The position numbers and the translations under genes were made by a program. This document shows, one piece after another, positions 29,296 through 39,298 of a DNA stretch of 64,000 nucleotides. Every line of letters starts with the position of its first letter. The first letter of the stretch is position 1. Below the pieces are notes generated by a model. The model had not been told where the DNA came from. It saw nothing but the letters and a program-made list of their open reading frames with translations, and ran no database searches. Origin of the DNA: Microbacterium sp. K24 (GTDB lineage: Bacteria; Actinomycetota; Actinomycetes; Actinomycetales; Microbacteriaceae); contig NZ_SSDJ01000138.1 in NCBI RefSeq assembly GCF_004794465.1, forward strand, positions 124,001-188,000, given 5' to 3'.

Positions 29296-29313
29296 GCCCC
29301 TGCCCCTCGACGA

Positions 29314-29350
29314 CGAAAGCCCGTCCCCCGCGAAGGAGGACGGGCTTTCG
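29314..29350. terminator. Bidirectional terminator between VKOR and ndk
   Basis: A 13-bp perfect stem CGAAAGCCCGTCC / GGACGGGCTTTCG around an 11-nt loop, located between two convergent stops (29295 and 29360). Confidence 0.85.
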
Positions 29351-29359
29351 CGTGTGGTC

Positions 29360-29776
29360 TCAGTCGAACCAGATGCCGAGCTCGCGGGCGGCCGACTCGG
29401 GGCTGTCCGAGCCGTGCACGAGGTTCTGCTGCACCTTCAGGCCCCAGTCGCGACCGAAGTCGCCGCGGATCGTGCCCGGCGCGGCGGTGGTCGGGTCGGT
29501 GGTGCCGGCGAGCGAGCGGAAGCCCTCGATCACGCGGTTGCCCGCGAGGCGGATGGCGACCGACGGGCCCGAGAGCATGAACTCGAGCAGGGGCTCGTAG
29601 AACGGCTTTCCCTCGTGCTCGGCGTAGTGCGCGGCGAGCAGGTCGCGGTCGGGCTCCACGAGGCGGATGTCGACGAGCGCGTAGCCCTTCGCCTCGATGC
29701 GGGCGAGGATCGCGCCGGTGAGGCCGCGGGCGACGCCGTCCGGCTTGACGAGGACGAGTGTTTCTTCGGTGGCCAT
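29360..29776 (-). CDS. ndk: Nucleoside diphosphate kinase
   Basis: A 138-residue NDK that balances NTP and dNTP pools. The start MATEETLVLVKPDG matches the family, and the catalytic His121 is in QNLVHGSDSPESA. Length is typical. ATG 29776 lies directly after the DUF4233 gene stop (29778) and is last in the ileS-folC-DUF4233-ndk row. The longer frame (to 29857) was rejected, because the real N-terminus is diagnostic. Confidence 0.97.
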   Translation of the reverse strand: MATEETLVLVKPDGVARGLTGAILARIEAKGYALVDIRLVEPDRDLLAAHYAEHEGKPFYEPLLEFMLSGPSVAIRLAGNRVIEGFRSLAGTTDPTTAAPGTIRGDFGRDWGLKVQQNLVHGSDSPESAARELGIWFD

Positions 29777-29777
29777 G

Positions 29778-30191
29778 TCATTCACTCTCTGTCTGAGTCT
29801 CGGTCGAGGGCTCGGCGGGACGTCGTGCGTCCAGGCGGGCCCCCATGATCGTCGCATACGCCCACATGCCGCCGAAAATCAGCACGGCGATGAGAACGGC
29901 CGGAACGAGGAATGCCGCCAGCGCGATGAGCACCTGGATCACCCAGCCCGCGGTGATCGCCCACGGCCGGGTGATCATGCCGGCCACCGCGATGCAGGCG
30001 AGTCCGACCACCGCTCCCGCGACGATCCCCCACCACGGCTCGATTCCGGCGGGGAGCGCCTTGAGTCCGAAGATCGTCAGCCCGATGAGGAACACGACGA
30101 TCGCCTCGAACCCGAGCACGATCGGGGCGAGCTTCTGCACCAGCGTGCGCGGCGGGCGCGGACGGCGACGCGGAGCGGCATCCGCACTCAC
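29778..30191 (-). CDS. DUF4233 membrane protein
   Basis: A 137-residue protein with four predicted transmembrane helices after a basic, Pro/Arg-rich N-terminus (PRRRPRPPRTLVQKL), and a polar C-terminus. It matches DUF4233, a small membrane protein found between folC and ndk in actinobacteria. GTG 30191 overlaps the folC stop (GTGA), the same coupling as elsewhere here; GTG 30200 is an alternative three codons upstream. Function unknown. Confidence 0.82.
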   Translation of the reverse strand: MSADAAPRRRPRPPRTLVQKLAPIVLGFEAIVVFLIGLTIFGLKALPAGIEPWWGIVAGAVVGLACIAVAGMITRPWAITAGWVIQVLIALAAFLVPAVLIAVLIFGGMWAYATIMGARLDARRPAEPSTETQTESE

Positions 30192-31540
30192 GCGCGCCAC
30201 CCCGACTTCCAGTCCTCTTCCTCCGCGAGGGCGATCGCCTCACCGGCGAGCACCACCGATCCGGCGATGACGACCGCGCGGCGATCGGAGGATGCCGCCC
30301 ACTCGCGCGCCGCGTCGGCCGCGTCGGCCAGTGAATCGTGCACGGTGGCGCGGTGGCCCGTCTGCTCGACGAGGTCGGCGATGGCATCCGCATCGCTGGC
30401 GCGATCGGAGTCCGGAGCCGTGGCGAACACGTGCGCCGCCGCCGGGGCGAGCTGCGCGATGATGCCGGCGGCATCCTTGTCGGACAGGATGCCGAGCACG
30501 ACGCCCCACTCGTCGAAGTCGAAGCTGTCGTCGAGCGCCTGCACCAGCGCCTTCGCACCGTGCGGGTTGTGCGCGGCGTCGACCACCACGGTCGGAGCGA
30601 TGCCGAGCAGCTGCAGGCGACCGGGCGAGGTCGCGCCCTGCAGGCCGTCGGTGATGATGTCGGCCGCGATGGGACGGGAGCCGCCGCCGATGAGCGATTC
30701 GACGGCCGCGACCGCGAGCGCGGCGTTGTGGCCCTGGTGTGCGCCGTAGATGGGGAGGTACTCCTCGACGTACTCCCCCGCGAGACCGCGGATCGTGAGC
30801 AGCTGACCGCCGACCGCGAGCTTCTGGTCGACGAGGCCGAACTCCTCGCCCTCGAAGGCGATCGTCGCGTTGCGCTCCGCAGCGACCCGCCGCAGCACCT
30901 CGGCGGCCTCGGCCGGCTGCTGCGCCGACACGACCGCGGCGCCCTCCTTGATGATGCCGGCCTTGACCTCGGCGATCTCCGCGATCGTGTTGCCGAGCCG
31001 GTCCGCGTGGTCGATGTCGATCGGAGCGAAGACGGCGACGTCGCCGTCGGCCGTGTTGGTGGAGTCCCACTCGCCGCCCATGCCCACTTCGAGCACGAGC
31101 ACGTCGATCGGCGCATCCGCAGCGGCCACGAAGGCCAGCACCGTCAGCAGCTCGAAGAACGTCAGCGGCGCATCGCCCGCGGCGTCGAGCTCGGCGTCGA
31201 CGATGTCGACGAAGGGCTCGATCTCGTCCCAGGCGTCGGCCACGGCCTCGTCGGCGATCGGCTCGCCGTCGATCATGATCCGCTCGGTGAATCGCTCCAG
31301 ATGCGGGCTCGTGAAGAGTCCGGTGCGCAGCTCGTGCGCCCGGAGAAGGCTCTCGATCATCCGGGCCGTCGAGGTCTTGCCGTTCGTCCCCGTGATGTGC
31401 ACGACCCGATACGTGCGCTGCGGGTCGTCGAGGAACGCCAGGATGCGGGCGGTGCGCTCCTTGCGCGGCTGCACCCAGCGCTCGCCCGCACGGCTCAGCA
31501 GAGCCTCGTAGACCGCGTCGGCCCGGTCGCGAGCGCTCAT
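30188..31540 (-). CDS. folC: Folylpolyglutamate synthase / dihydrofolate synthase
   Basis: A 450-residue Mur-ligase-fold enzyme that adds glutamate to folates. The ATP-binding [13 protein letters not shown] motif is at residues 48-60, a [12 protein letters not shown] segment near 77-88 and a [10 protein letters not shown] element near 318-327. ATG 31540 overlaps the ileS stop (ATGA). The ileS-folC-ndk order is normal for this group. Confidence 0.95.
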   Translation of the reverse strand: MSARDRADAVYEALLSRAGERWVQPRKERTARILAFLDDPQRTYRVVHITGTNGKTSTARMIESLLRAHELRTGLFTSPHLERFTERIMIDGEPIADEAVADAWDEIEPFVDIVDAELDAAGDAPLTFFELLTVLAFVAAADAPIDVLVLEVGMGGEWDSTNTADGDVAVFAPIDIDHADRLGNTIAEIAEVKAGIIKEGAAVVSAQQPAEAAEVLRRVAAERNATIAFEGEEFGLVDQKLAVGGQLLTIRGLAGEYVEEYLPIYGAHQGHNAALAVAAVESLIGGGSRPIAADIITDGLQGATSPGRLQLLGIAPTVVVDAAHNPHGAKALVQALDDSFDFDEWGVVLGILSDKDAAGIIAQLAPAAAHVFATAPDSDRASDADAIADLVEQTGHRATVHDSLADAADAAREWAASSDRRAVVIAGSVVLAGEAIALAEEEDWKSGWRA

Positions 31541-34500
31541 GATGCTGCTCCGATCCTGCTGACGGCGATGGTGAAGTCGCCGCGGTTGGCATAGGTCTCG
31601 GCGGGAATCGTTGCCGAGTGCTCAGGTGTCGACGGCACCTCGCCGTCTCCCAGCAGGACCTCGTCCTTCGCTCCGAGCTCGTAGGCGAGCGCGAGCGTCT
31701 CGCCGGCGATGTCGGCGACATCGAAAGCGGTCCGCACGGCCAGCAGGTCGTCTCCGGACGTGAACCACAGGCGAAGCGCGATGCGGTCGCTCACGTCGAA
31801 CTCGGCGTTCTTGCGGGTCTCCTGAACCGCGCGGATCACGTCTCGGGCGAGACCTTCTGCCTCCAACTCCCCCGTGGTGCGGGTGTCGAGCAGCATGAAC
31901 CCTCCACTCGGCACGAGGGCGAGCGCTTCGCCCTCCGGCCGCCCGGCGGTCTCGAGCGCCAGGTCGTATTCGGACGGCTCCAGCGCGATGCCACCGGCGG
32001 TCACCACCCCGTCGACCTCGGACCAGTCGCCGGCCTTGGCCGCCTTGATCACCGTCTGCACGTTCTTACCCAGACGGGGACCGGCCGCGCGGGCGTTCAC
32101 GCTGAGACGGTGGGTGATGCCGTAGTCGGCAGCAGTTCCCTCCGCGAGCGGCACCAGCTCGACCGCCTTGACGTTGAGCTCTTCGCGCAGGATGTCCTCG
32201 AACTGTCCGAGCGAGGCGGCCAGCGGAGAGACGACCGTCAGACGGGCCAGCGGCAGGCGCACGCGCAGCTTCTCCTTCTTGCGGAGCGCATTGCCCACGC
32301 TGGAGAGCTCGCGAACGGCATCCATCGCGTCGCGGATGTCATCGGCGGCCGGGAACGCCTCGGCATCCGGCCAGTCCTGGAGATGCACGCTCCGACCGCC
32401 CGTGAGTCCCTGCCACACGCGCTCGCTGATCAGCGGCACGAGGGGCGCGGCGACGCGGGTGAGCGTCTCCAGCACCGTGTAGAGCGTGTCGAAGGCCTCT
32501 CGGCTCTTCGGATCGGCGGTCACGCCGACCCAGAAGCGGTCGCGCGACCGCCGGATGTACCAGTTGGTCAGCACCTCGCCGAAGTCGCGCAGACGAGCGG
32601 ATGCCGTCGTCGAATCGAGCCCCTCCAGATCAGCCCGCACCTCGCGCACGAGGTCGCCGAGCCGCGCCAGGATGTAGCGGTCGAGCACGTCGGTGGAATC
32701 CGTGCGCCACGACGCCTCGTACCCGTCCGGGCCCGACGCATTGGCGTAGGTCGCGAAGAAGTACCACGAGTTCCACAGCGGCAGCAGGAACTCGCGCACG
32801 CCGGCGCGGATCCCCTCCTCCGTCACGGCGAGGTTGCCACCGCGGAGCACCGAGCTCGACATCAGGAACCAGCGCATCGCGTCGGAGCCGTCGCGGTCGA
32901 GCACCTCGCTGACGTCCGGATAGTTCCGCAGCGACTTCGACATCTTGTAGCCGTCGCTGCCGAGCACGATGCCGTGGCAGCTGACGCCGGTGAAGGCCGG
33001 GCGATCGAACAGCGCGGTGGAGAGCACGTGCATGACGTAGAACCAGCCACGGGTCTGTCCGATGTACTCGACGATGAAGTCCGCCGGTGCATGCGTGTCG
33101 AACCACTCCTGGTTCTCGAACGGGTAGTGCACCTGCGCGTAGGGCATCGACCCGGAGTCGAACCACACGTCGAAGACGTCTTCGATGCGGCGCATCGTGC
33201 TCTTGCCCGTGGGGTCGTCCGGGTTCGGCCGCGTGAGGTCGTCGATGTACGGGCGGTGCAGGTCGACCTCGCCCTCGGGGTTGCGCGGAAGCGTGCCGAA
33301 GTCGCGCTCGAGGTCTTCCAGCGAGCCGTAGGCGTCGACGCGCGGGTACTCCGGGTCGTCGCTCTTCCAGATCGGGATCGGCGAACCCCAGTAGCGGTTG
33401 CGGCTGATCGACCAGTCGCGCGCGCCCTCGAGCCACTTGCCGAACTGGCCGTGCTTCACGTTCTCGGGCACCCAGGTGATCTGCTCGTTGTTCGCGAGCA
33501 TGTCGTCCTTGATGTCGGTGACCCGGATGAACCAGCTCGACACCGCCTTGTAGATCAGGGGATTCCGGCAGCGCCAGCAGTGCGGGTAGGAGTGCTCGTA
33601 GCTCTGCAGGCGCACGAGGCGCCCGTTGTCGCGGATGATGCGCACGAGCGGGGTGTTCGCCTCCATCCACAGCTCACCGGCGACATCGGTCACGTTCGGG
33701 AGGAAGCGGCCGCCGTCGTCGAGCGAGATGATCGTGGGGATGCCGGCGGCACCCGCCACCCGCTGGTCGTCCTCACCGTAGGCCGGGGCCTGGTGGACGA
33801 TGCCGGTGCCGTCGCTCACCGTGACGTAGTCGTCGACGAGGATGCGCCAGGCGTTCTCCGTGCCGTAGGTCTCCTCGTCGGCGTAGTAGTCGAAGAGCCG
33901 GTCGTAGGTGACGTCCTCCAGATCGGCGCCGCGGAGAGTCGCGTCGACCGCGGCGAGCGCGTCCTCGCCACTCTCGTAGCCGAGGTCCTTCGCGTATCCG
34001 CTCAGCAGCTCGCGGGCGAGCAGGTAGCGGTGTGCGGACGCCTCGACGGCGGCATCCGTCGTTCCGGGCGTCTGATGCACGTCGGCCGCACCGGCGGGAC
34101 CCGCGGGCAGCACGACGTACTCGATGGCGGGCCCCACGGCGAGCGCGAGGTTCGTCGGGAGCGTCCAGGGCGTGGTCGTCCACGCGAGGGCGCGCACGCC
34201 GGTCAGGCCGAGCGACTCGGCCTTCGCACCGGTCAGTGGGAACGTGACGGTGACCGAGGGATCCTGGCGCATCTGGTACACGTCGTCGTCCATGCGCAGC
34301 TCGTGCGCCGACAGCGGCGTCTCGTCGCGCCAGCAGTACGGGAGCACGCGGTAGCCCTCGTAGGCGAGGCCCTTGTCGTACAGGGTCTTGAACGCCCAGA
34401 GCACGCTCTCCATGTAGCCGAGGTCGAGGGTCTTGTAACCACGGTCGAAGTCGACCCAGCGGGCCTGGCGCGTGACGTAGTCCTGCCACTCGTGCGTGTA

Positions 34501-34917
34501 CTTCAGCACCGAGGAGCGCGCCTTCTCGTTGAAGACGTCGATGCCCATGGCCTCGATCTCGGCCTTCTCGGTGATGCCGAGCTGCTTCATCGCCTCGAGC
34601 TCGGCGGGGAGACCGTGCGTGTCCCACCCGAAGACCCGGTCGACCTTGTGTCCGGTCATGGTCTGGAAGCGGGGGAACACGTCCTTCGCATACCCGGTGA
34701 GCAGGTGCCCGTAGTGCGGAAGACCGTTGGCAAACGGGGGTCCGTCGTAGAACACCCACTCGGGCGATCCTTCGCGCTGCGCGATCGAGGCGCGGAAGGT
34801 GTCGTCCTTCTCCCAGAAGTCGAGCACCTCCTCCTCGATCTGCGGGAAGCGAGGGCTCGGCGCGACAGAGGCGGCCTGGTCGGCGGCGGGTCCGAAGGAG
34901 GAACGGGGGTAGGTCAT
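31537..34917 (-). CDS. ileS: Isoleucine-tRNA ligase
   Basis: A 1126-residue class I synthetase. The HIGH-type motif is HYGH at residues 68-71 ([15 protein letters not shown]), and KMSKS is near 655 in [13 protein letters not shown]. The editing domain is inserted between them, with [14 protein letters not shown] near 235. Length and the HYGH form match the eukaryote-like type 2 IleS common in actinobacteria, a type often less sensitive to mupirocin. ATG 34917 is 200 nt downstream of a T-box leader and promoter. The 27-residue extension to 34998 would read through the leader and was rejected. Confidence 0.96.
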   Translation of the reverse strand: MTYPRSSFGPAADQAASVAPSPRFPQIEEEVLDFWEKDDTFRASIAQREGSPEWVFYDGPPFANGLPHYGHLLTGYAKDVFPRFQTMTGHKVDRVFGWDTHGLPAELEAMKQLGITEKAEIEAMGIDVFNEKARSSVLKYTHEWQDYVTRQARWVDFDRGYKTLDLGYMESVLWAFKTLYDKGLAYEGYRVLPYCWRDETPLSAHELRMDDDVYQMRQDPSVTVTFPLTGAKAESLGLTGVRALAWTTTPWTLPTNLALAVGPAIEYVVLPAGPAGAADVHQTPGTTDAAVEASAHRYLLARELLSGYAKDLGYESGEDALAAVDATLRGADLEDVTYDRLFDYYADEETYGTENAWRILVDDYVTVSDGTGIVHQAPAYGEDDQRVAGAAGIPTIISLDDGGRFLPNVTDVAGELWMEANTPLVRIIRDNGRLVRLQSYEHSYPHCWRCRNPLIYKAVSSWFIRVTDIKDDMLANNEQITWVPENVKHGQFGKWLEGARDWSISRNRYWGSPIPIWKSDDPEYPRVDAYGSLEDLERDFGTLPRNPEGEVDLHRPYIDDLTRPNPDDPTGKSTMRRIEDVFDVWFDSGSMPYAQVHYPFENQEWFDTHAPADFIVEYIGQTRGWFYVMHVLSTALFDRPAFTGVSCHGIVLGSDGYKMSKSLRNYPDVSEVLDRDGSDAMRWFLMSSSVLRGGNLAVTEEGIRAGVREFLLPLWNSWYFFATYANASGPDGYEASWRTDSTDVLDRYILARLGDLVREVRADLEGLDSTTASARLRDFGEVLTNWYIRRSRDRFWVGVTADPKSREAFDTLYTVLETLTRVAAPLVPLISERVWQGLTGGRSVHLQDWPDAEAFPAADDIRDAMDAVRELSSVGNALRKKEKLRVRLPLARLTVVSPLAASLGQFEDILREELNVKAVELVPLAEGTAADYGITHRLSVNARAAGPRLGKNVQTVIKAAKAGDWSEVDGVVTAGGIALEPSEYDLALETAGRPEGEALALVPSGGFMLLDTRTTGELEAEGLARDVIRAVQETRKNAEFDVSDRIALRLWFTSGDDLLAVRTAFDVADIAGETLALAYELGAKDEVLLGDGEVPSTPEHSATIPAETYANRGDFTIAVSRIGAAS

Positions 34918-34924
34918 CGTGTCT

Positions 34925-35119
34925 CGCAGTGGTCGTCGTGGCGGATGAGCGAGGACGATCCTCGCGGACCGCGGTACCACCTCGCGTGCGCGCCTCACGG
35001 CGGGCCACTCTCACTGCGGCTGTGACGGGCCTGCCCCGCTCGGTTCTACTGGGCCCGCTCTCTCGCGAGGGAGGGCTGTTCTTCCGAGAGCTCCCCGGTG
35101 ATGCCGGATCGATGCTCGT
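34925..35119 (-). promoter_or_regulatory. T-box riboswitch leader of ileS
   Basis: The reverse strand between the promoter and ileS holds the T-box core GGTGGTACCGCGG (34969-34981), which pairs with the free 3' end of uncharged tRNA-Ile. Upstream is a Stem I region with ATC triplets (for example GGCATCACC) that can serve as the Ile specifier. Downstream a GCGAGGA/TCCTCGC hairpin precedes the ileS start. No terminator with a T-run is present, which fits the translational T-boxes described for actinobacterial ileS: uncharged tRNA would free the ribosome binding region. Limits are approximate. Confidence 0.85.
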
Positions 35120-35125
35120 GCGTCC

Positions 35126-35154
35126 ATTGTACGCGCGCTGCAGGCCGGGGTCAG
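35126..35154 (-). promoter_or_regulatory. ileS promoter
   Basis: Reverse-strand CTGACC (35149-35154), a 17-nt spacer and TACAAT (35126-35131). Transcription would begin near 35119 and produce a leader of about 200 nt containing the T-box. Confidence 0.7.
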
Positions 35155-35171
35155 CGCCCGTACATCTCGGA

Positions 35172-35234
35172 AGGGGATGTGCACCTGAGAAGGACGATCA
35201 CGGCCGATCCGTCCTCGCGAGGCGCACATCCCCT
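35172..35234. terminator. Large composite hairpin downstream of DUF559 gene
   Basis: An outer perfect 11-bp stem AGGGGATGTGC / GCACATCCCCT and an inner AGGACG / CGTCCT stem form a 63-nt structure between the DUF559-type gene stop (35248) and the ileS promoter. No T-run; probably a terminator or insulating element. Confidence 0.45.
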
Positions 35235-35247
35235 CGTGCGGCGCTGA

Positions 35248-36087
35248 TCACCGAGCGAGGTGGTGCCCCTGGGCGACCGCGCGCATGATCAGATCCTGCA
35301 CCGAAGCCCAATCGAACATGACCTGGTGATAGGACACACGGATCACCCGGTATCCCCTCAGCATCAGCTGAGCATCGTGCCTGATGTCCGCCGATCGCTG
35401 AGACCCCACGTGGTGAGAACCGTCGATCTGCACCACCAGACGATCGCCGATCAACGTGTCGACTCGATGGCCTCCGATCCAGATCTGGACTCGGATGCGG
35501 AGCTTCAACCACCGGAGCCGCTCGCGCATGTACGTCTCGAGTCCGGCGTCGGAGAAGGGAATCGCACGCTCCAGCACCCGTCGCGCTTCGGTCTTCCAAT
35601 GGAGTCCCCGCAATGATTCGACCGTCACCAGGTTCTTGTTGAGCGCGGATTCCCAGGTCGCGAGCGCCTGCTCGAACGGCTCGCATTGCGCGATGTGCGC
35701 CAGGACGTTCTCGATCGGATCGACGAGTGCATCCGGATGACGTGGCACAGGGCAACGACCCCGATGGAGCTTCGCTTCGAACGGAAGCTTCCGCGCGCTG
35801 TGCGGCGGTATCGCGAAATGCGGCCGGCCCCGGTGGTCGTGCACCCACAGCCCGAGTCGACTCGCCTGCGTGCGGCACGTGAGCACGACGCCGAGTCGTG
35901 CGGCCGCCACCAGCATTCTGTCGGCGTCCTTCGCCGCCAGCCATCCGCGTCTCGGTCTCGTGATGGCGCCGCTGGCGACGCCCGCTTCCGCCGTCCGTCT
36001 CCCGAATCCGTGCTCGGTGACGATCCCGGTCCGGGAAACGCCGCCGAGTCCCGCCAGAAGTGCTGTCAACTCATCCAGTCGTTTCAT
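35248..36087 (-). CDS. DUF559-type endonuclease-like domain protein
   Basis: A 279-residue protein. The N-terminal half resembles the winged AbiEi-like module seen in many actinobacterial DUF559 proteins (GIVTEHGFGRRTAEAGVASGAITRPRRGWLA). The C-terminal half has the Vsr/restriction-like core: an IGDRLVVQIDGSHH strand pair, R-x-x-D-I-R-H-D and LRGYRVIRVSYHQV. The acidic residues and HD resemble the nuclease site, although the QIDG form replaces the common E-x-D. These proteins are widespread orphans of unknown role, possibly defence or repair. ATG 36087 is the natural start (MKRLDELTALL). Local GC is lower than in neighbours, consistent with transfer. Confidence 0.7.
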   Translation of the reverse strand: MKRLDELTALLAGLGGVSRTGIVTEHGFGRRTAEAGVASGAITRPRRGWLAAKDADRMLVAAARLGVVLTCRTQASRLGLWVHDHRGRPHFAIPPHSARKLPFEAKLHRGRCPVPRHPDALVDPIENVLAHIAQCEPFEQALATWESALNKNLVTVESLRGLHWKTEARRVLERAIPFSDAGLETYMRERLRWLKLRIRVQIWIGGHRVDTLIGDRLVVQIDGSHHVGSQRSADIRHDAQLMLRGYRVIRVSYHQVMFDWASVQDLIMRAVAQGHHLAR

Positions 36088-36328
36088 CCGGAGTAGCGTG
36101 CCCGGACCGACATCCGATTTCACGTCGACGAGCGCAGGATCGCCCCGGGATGTGCACAACTCGACGCTTCAGGATGCCGTGCAGCAACGGCGAAATGCCT
36201 CGCGGCCCGAGTACGCCTCGGCAGGAGAAGTGCGCGCGACAAGGTTGTTCTCGACCGACGCATCCTTTCGGAGCGCGCATGTCCTTCTCTGGCGTACACG
36301 CGTCCGCGCGGCTGTCGGCCACTCGGCA

Positions 36329-36334
36329 TACTCT
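36329..36334 (+). promoter_or_regulatory. Putative -10 box of leaderless pentapeptide-like gene
   Basis: TACTCT, 6 nt before ATG 36341. The 253-bp gap between this gene and the divergent DUF559-type gene shows no other feature. Confidence 0.4.
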
Positions 36335-36340
36335 CGAACC

Positions 36341-36991
36341 ATGGCCCGCACGACCGAATCCCCCGCCGCTCCTCGCGTCTCTCCCCCTGATCTGCCCGAC
36401 CGTCTCGATCCGGCGATACCCCGTCGCAGCGCGGACCTCCTCGCTGCGAGCCTCGACCTCGCGGGCGACGCAGACCTCGCCTACGCGTCCCTCGAGCAGT
36501 GCACGATCACGGCGGATGCCGATGCCGTCGATCTGACCGGCGCGACGCTCCTCGACGTCGCGCTGACGGGTGTGCGCATCGCGTCGCTGAAGATGCGGGA
36601 TGCCGGGATCCGGCGGATGCAGATCATCGGGGGCCGGATCGGCACGCTCGACCTGAGCGGGGCCCGCATCGACGAGCTCGAGCTGCGTGATCTGCGCATC
36701 GACTACCTGAACCTCGGCGCGGCGCGCGCGACCGACGTCGAGATCGCCGACTGCCGCATCCGCACCATCGACATCCCGCAGGCCGAGCTCACCCGCGTGC
36801 GCTTCAGCGCGACCTCCGGCGACGAGGTCGACCCCCGCGGCATGCGCGCGACCGACGTCGATCTCCGCGGGCTCGACGCCCTGTCCTACCTCGATGCGAA
36901 CAGCCTCCGCGGCACGACGCTCACCGGCTTCCAGGTGCAGCAGCTCGCTCCGGTCATCGCTGCCGGCCTGGGGATCCAGATCAAGGAGTGA
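36341..36991 (+). CDS. Pentapeptide-repeat-like right-handed beta-helix protein
   Basis: A 216-residue protein. After a Pro-rich start, residues 55-190 show a five-residue rhythm of hydrophobic positions (YASLEQCTI, VDLTGATLLDVALTGVRI, TLDLSGARIDELELRDLRI), as in pentapeptide-repeat quadrilateral helices of the A(D/N)LxX type. Such proteins can mimic DNA (for example Qnr/MfpA protecting gyrase) or be scaffolds, but no evidence points to either here. ATG 36341 has a TACTCT box 6 nt before it. The last 11 nt overlap the end of the convergent ABC ATPase gene. Confidence 0.75.
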   Translation: MARTTESPAAPRVSPPDLPDRLDPAIPRRSADLLAASLDLAGDADLAYASLEQCTITADADAVDLTGATLLDVALTGVRIASLKMRDAGIRRMQIIGGRIGTLDLSGARIDELELRDLRIDYLNLGAARATDVEIADCRIRTIDIPQAELTRVRFSATSGDEVDPRGMRATDVDLRGLDALSYLDANSLRGTTLTGFQVQQLAPVIAAGLGIQIKE

Positions 36992-38489
36992 CGGAGGCGC
37001 TCGCGTCGAGCAGCTCCCTGGTGAACGGATGCTGCGGCGTCGAGAACACCTCGCCCGTCGCACCCTGCTCGACGATGCTTCCGTCCTGCATCACCAGGAT
37101 GTCGTCGGCGACCGCGCCGACCACGTCGAGGTCGTGCGACACGAGGATCATCGTGAGTCCCCGCTCCTGCTGCAGCCGGGTGAGAAGGCGGAGGATGCGC
37201 TCGCGCACCGACGGGTCGAGCGCCGAGACGGGCTCGTCCAACACGAGCACCTCGGGGTCGGCGGCGAGCGCGCGGGCGATCGCCGCCCGTTGACGCTGTC
37301 CGCCGGACAAGGCAGCCGGACGCCGGGCGGCAAGGGCAGGATCGAGATCGACTTCGGCGAGGAGGGCGGCGACCCTGGCCGTCCGCTGAGCGCGCGGCAC
37401 CCCACCCGCTTCGAGGGCCTCGCGCAGGGACCGGCCGACCGTCCAGCGCGGATCGAACGCCCCGAGCGGGTTCTGGTGCACCAGCTGCACTCTCCTGTCT
37501 CCGGTCCAGCGCAGCCCACCCGTGTCGGGCTTCTCGACGCCGACGATCATCCGCGCGAGGGTCGTCTTGCCGGAGCCCGACTCCCCCACGATCCCCAGCG
37601 TCCGCCCCTCGGCGACGGAGAACGAGGCATCGACCACCGCGGCCGTCTCGCCGAAGCTCTTCGATGCCTCGACGACGGTGAGCACCGGTGAGGCCGCGAA
37701 CGACGACGACAAGCGCGGTTCGTGCATGGTCGCGGCGATGAGCTGCCGGGTGTACTCGTGCTGCGGATTCTCCAGGACGTCGGCGACCGGCCCGGTCTCG
37801 ACGACCTCCCCGTGACGCATCACCAGCACCCGGTCGGCGAGCCGGCGGACGGCGGCGAAGTCGTGGCTGATGAACAGGACCCCCGTACCCGAGTCGGCGA
37901 TCTCACGCAGCAGCCCGAGGATGCGCGCCTGCACCGTCGCGTCGAGCGCCGTCGTGGGCTCATCCGCGACCAGAATGACCGGGTCCGCGGCGATGGCAGA
38001 CGCGATCAGCGCGCGCTGCCGCAGCCCACCGGACAGCTCGTGCGGGTACTGCCGGACCCGCCGCTCCCCATCCGGCATCCACACCCGCGTCAGAAGGTCC
38101 CGCACCCGCGCCGCGAGTGCCGCGCGACCGCGGACGCGGCCGTGCAGGCGCAGAGGCTCGGCGATCTCCGCCCCGATGCGGCGCAGCGGGTCGAGCGACA
38201 CCAGGGCATCCTGCGAGACGAGTGCGATCCGCGCCCCGCGCAGCGACCGCCACTCCCGTTCGCCGAAGGCCGCGGCATCCGTTCCGTCGATCACGAGCCC
38301 GTCGACGGTGACGTCGGCGCCGGACGGTGTCAGACCGATAACGGCACGGGCTGTGAGCGACTTCCCGGCGCCGGACTCGCCCACGATCGCGACGCACTCG
38401 CCCGGTGCCACCGAGAAGGAGACGCCGTCCACGACCGTCGCTCCGTCGAACGCGATCTGCAGTCCCTGCACCTCGAGCAGCGTGGTCAT
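36981..38489 (-). CDS. Fused double ATP-binding protein of second Dpp/Opp-type transporter
   Basis: A 502-residue ATPase fusion. The N-terminal half has Walker A GESGAGKS near residues 36-43, the SGGLRQRALI signature and [11 protein letters not shown]. The C-terminal half has GESGSGKTTLARM, SGGQRQRAAIARAL and LVLDEPVSALD, and ends with the HPFTREL element of peptide transporters. ATG 38489 overlaps the DppC-type stop (ATGA). It is the last gene of the operon starting at 41943. Compared with the 16176-17843 copy it is shorter and only moderately similar, so it is a distinct system rather than a recent duplicate. Confidence 0.93.
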   Translation of the reverse strand: MTTLLEVQGLQIAFDGATVVDGVSFSVAPGECVAIVGESGAGKSLTARAVIGLTPSGADVTVDGLVIDGTDAAAFGEREWRSLRGARIALVSQDALVSLDPLRRIGAEIAEPLRLHGRVRGRAALAARVRDLLTRVWMPDGERRVRQYPHELSGGLRQRALIASAIAADPVILVADEPTTALDATVQARILGLLREIADSGTGVLFISHDFAAVRRLADRVLVMRHGEVVETGPVADVLENPQHEYTRQLIAATMHEPRLSSSFAASPVLTVVEASKSFGETAAVVDASFSVAEGRTLGIVGESGSGKTTLARMIVGVEKPDTGGLRWTGDRRVQLVHQNPLGAFDPRWTVGRSLREALEAGGVPRAQRTARVAALLAEVDLDPALAARRPAALSGGQRQRAAIARALAADPEVLVLDEPVSALDPSVRERILRLLTRLQQERGLTMILVSHDLDVVGAVADDILVMQDGSIVEQGATGEVFSTPQHPFTRELLDASASVTP

Positions 38490-39298
38490 GACACCCGTCC
38501 CTCTCCCCGTGCGCGCAGGATCCGCCCGACGACGGTCGCCGAGACCACCGTGAGCGTGATCGCGATGCCGGGGAAGACCGAGATCCACCACGCCTGACCG
38601 AGCACGTTGCGGCCGCCGGCGAGCATGAGCCCCCACTCCGGTGTCGGCTCGGACGGCCCGAGCCCGAGGAAGCTCAGGCCCGCGGCGGCGAGAATGCTCG
38701 ACCCGATGCCGATCGTCGCGAGCACGCTCAGAGAACCCAGCACTCCCGGGGCGACATGCCGCACGAAGGCGCGCGCCGGCGCCACCCCGAGGATGCGCGC
38801 GGCCTCGACATGCTCCGCGACTCTCAGCGTGCGCGTCTGCACCCGGGCGAGGCGGATGTACACGGGGCCGGCGGCGAGCGTCACGGCGATCGCGATGTTG
38901 ACCGGTCCTGGCCCGAGCACGGCGACGACGACGAGTGCCACCAGGAACTCCGGGAACGCCATGAGCACGTCATTGATCCGCATCATCGCGGCATCGATGC
39001 CGCGCGGGGCGAGACCGGCGAGAGAGCCGAGCACCAGACCGCCGACGAGGGCGATGCCGGTGGCGAGCAGCCCGATGCCGAGCGAGCGGCCGGCTCCGTA
39101 CACGACCCGCGAATAGACGTCGCGTCCGCTCTGATCGGTGCCGAAGAGGTGCTCGCCCCCCGGCGACAGGAGCGCCGAGCGCACATCGGTCTGCAGCGGA
39201 TCGTGGGTCGCCAGCACCGAGGGCCAGAGGGCCGCGAACACGATCAGTGCCAGCACGCCGACCGCGACGCCCAGCAGCACCCGCTGCGCGAGCCTCAT
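38486..39298 (-). CDS. ABC transporter permease, DppC type (second system)
   Basis: A 270-residue permease with an N-terminal helix (about 5-27), the GEHLFGTDQSGRDVYSR motif near residues 48-64 and five further helices. The EAA loop is near EHVEAARILGVAPARAFVRH. It is short because the cytoplasmic N-terminal arm is minimal. ATG 39298 overlaps the partner permease stop (ATGA). Confidence 0.92.
   Translation of the reverse strand: MRLAQRVLLGVAVGVLALIVFAALWPSVLATHDPLQTDVRSALLSPGGEHLFGTDQSGRDVYSRVVYGAGRSLGIGLLATGIALVGGLVLGSLAGLAPRGIDAAMMRINDVLMAFPEFLVALVVVAVLGPGPVNIAIAVTLAAGPVYIRLARVQTRTLRVAEHVEAARILGVAPARAFVRHVAPGVLGSLSVLATIGIGSSILAAAGLSFLGLGPSEPTPEWGLMLAGGRNVLGQAWWISVFPGIAITLTVVSATVVGRILRARGEGRVS

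Noticed and set aside
31618..35025. A 1135-codon open frame antisense to ileS
   Set aside because: High GC leaves few stop codons opposite coding DNA. The frame lacks a ribosome binding site and family motifs, while ileS on the other strand has all synthetase motifs.
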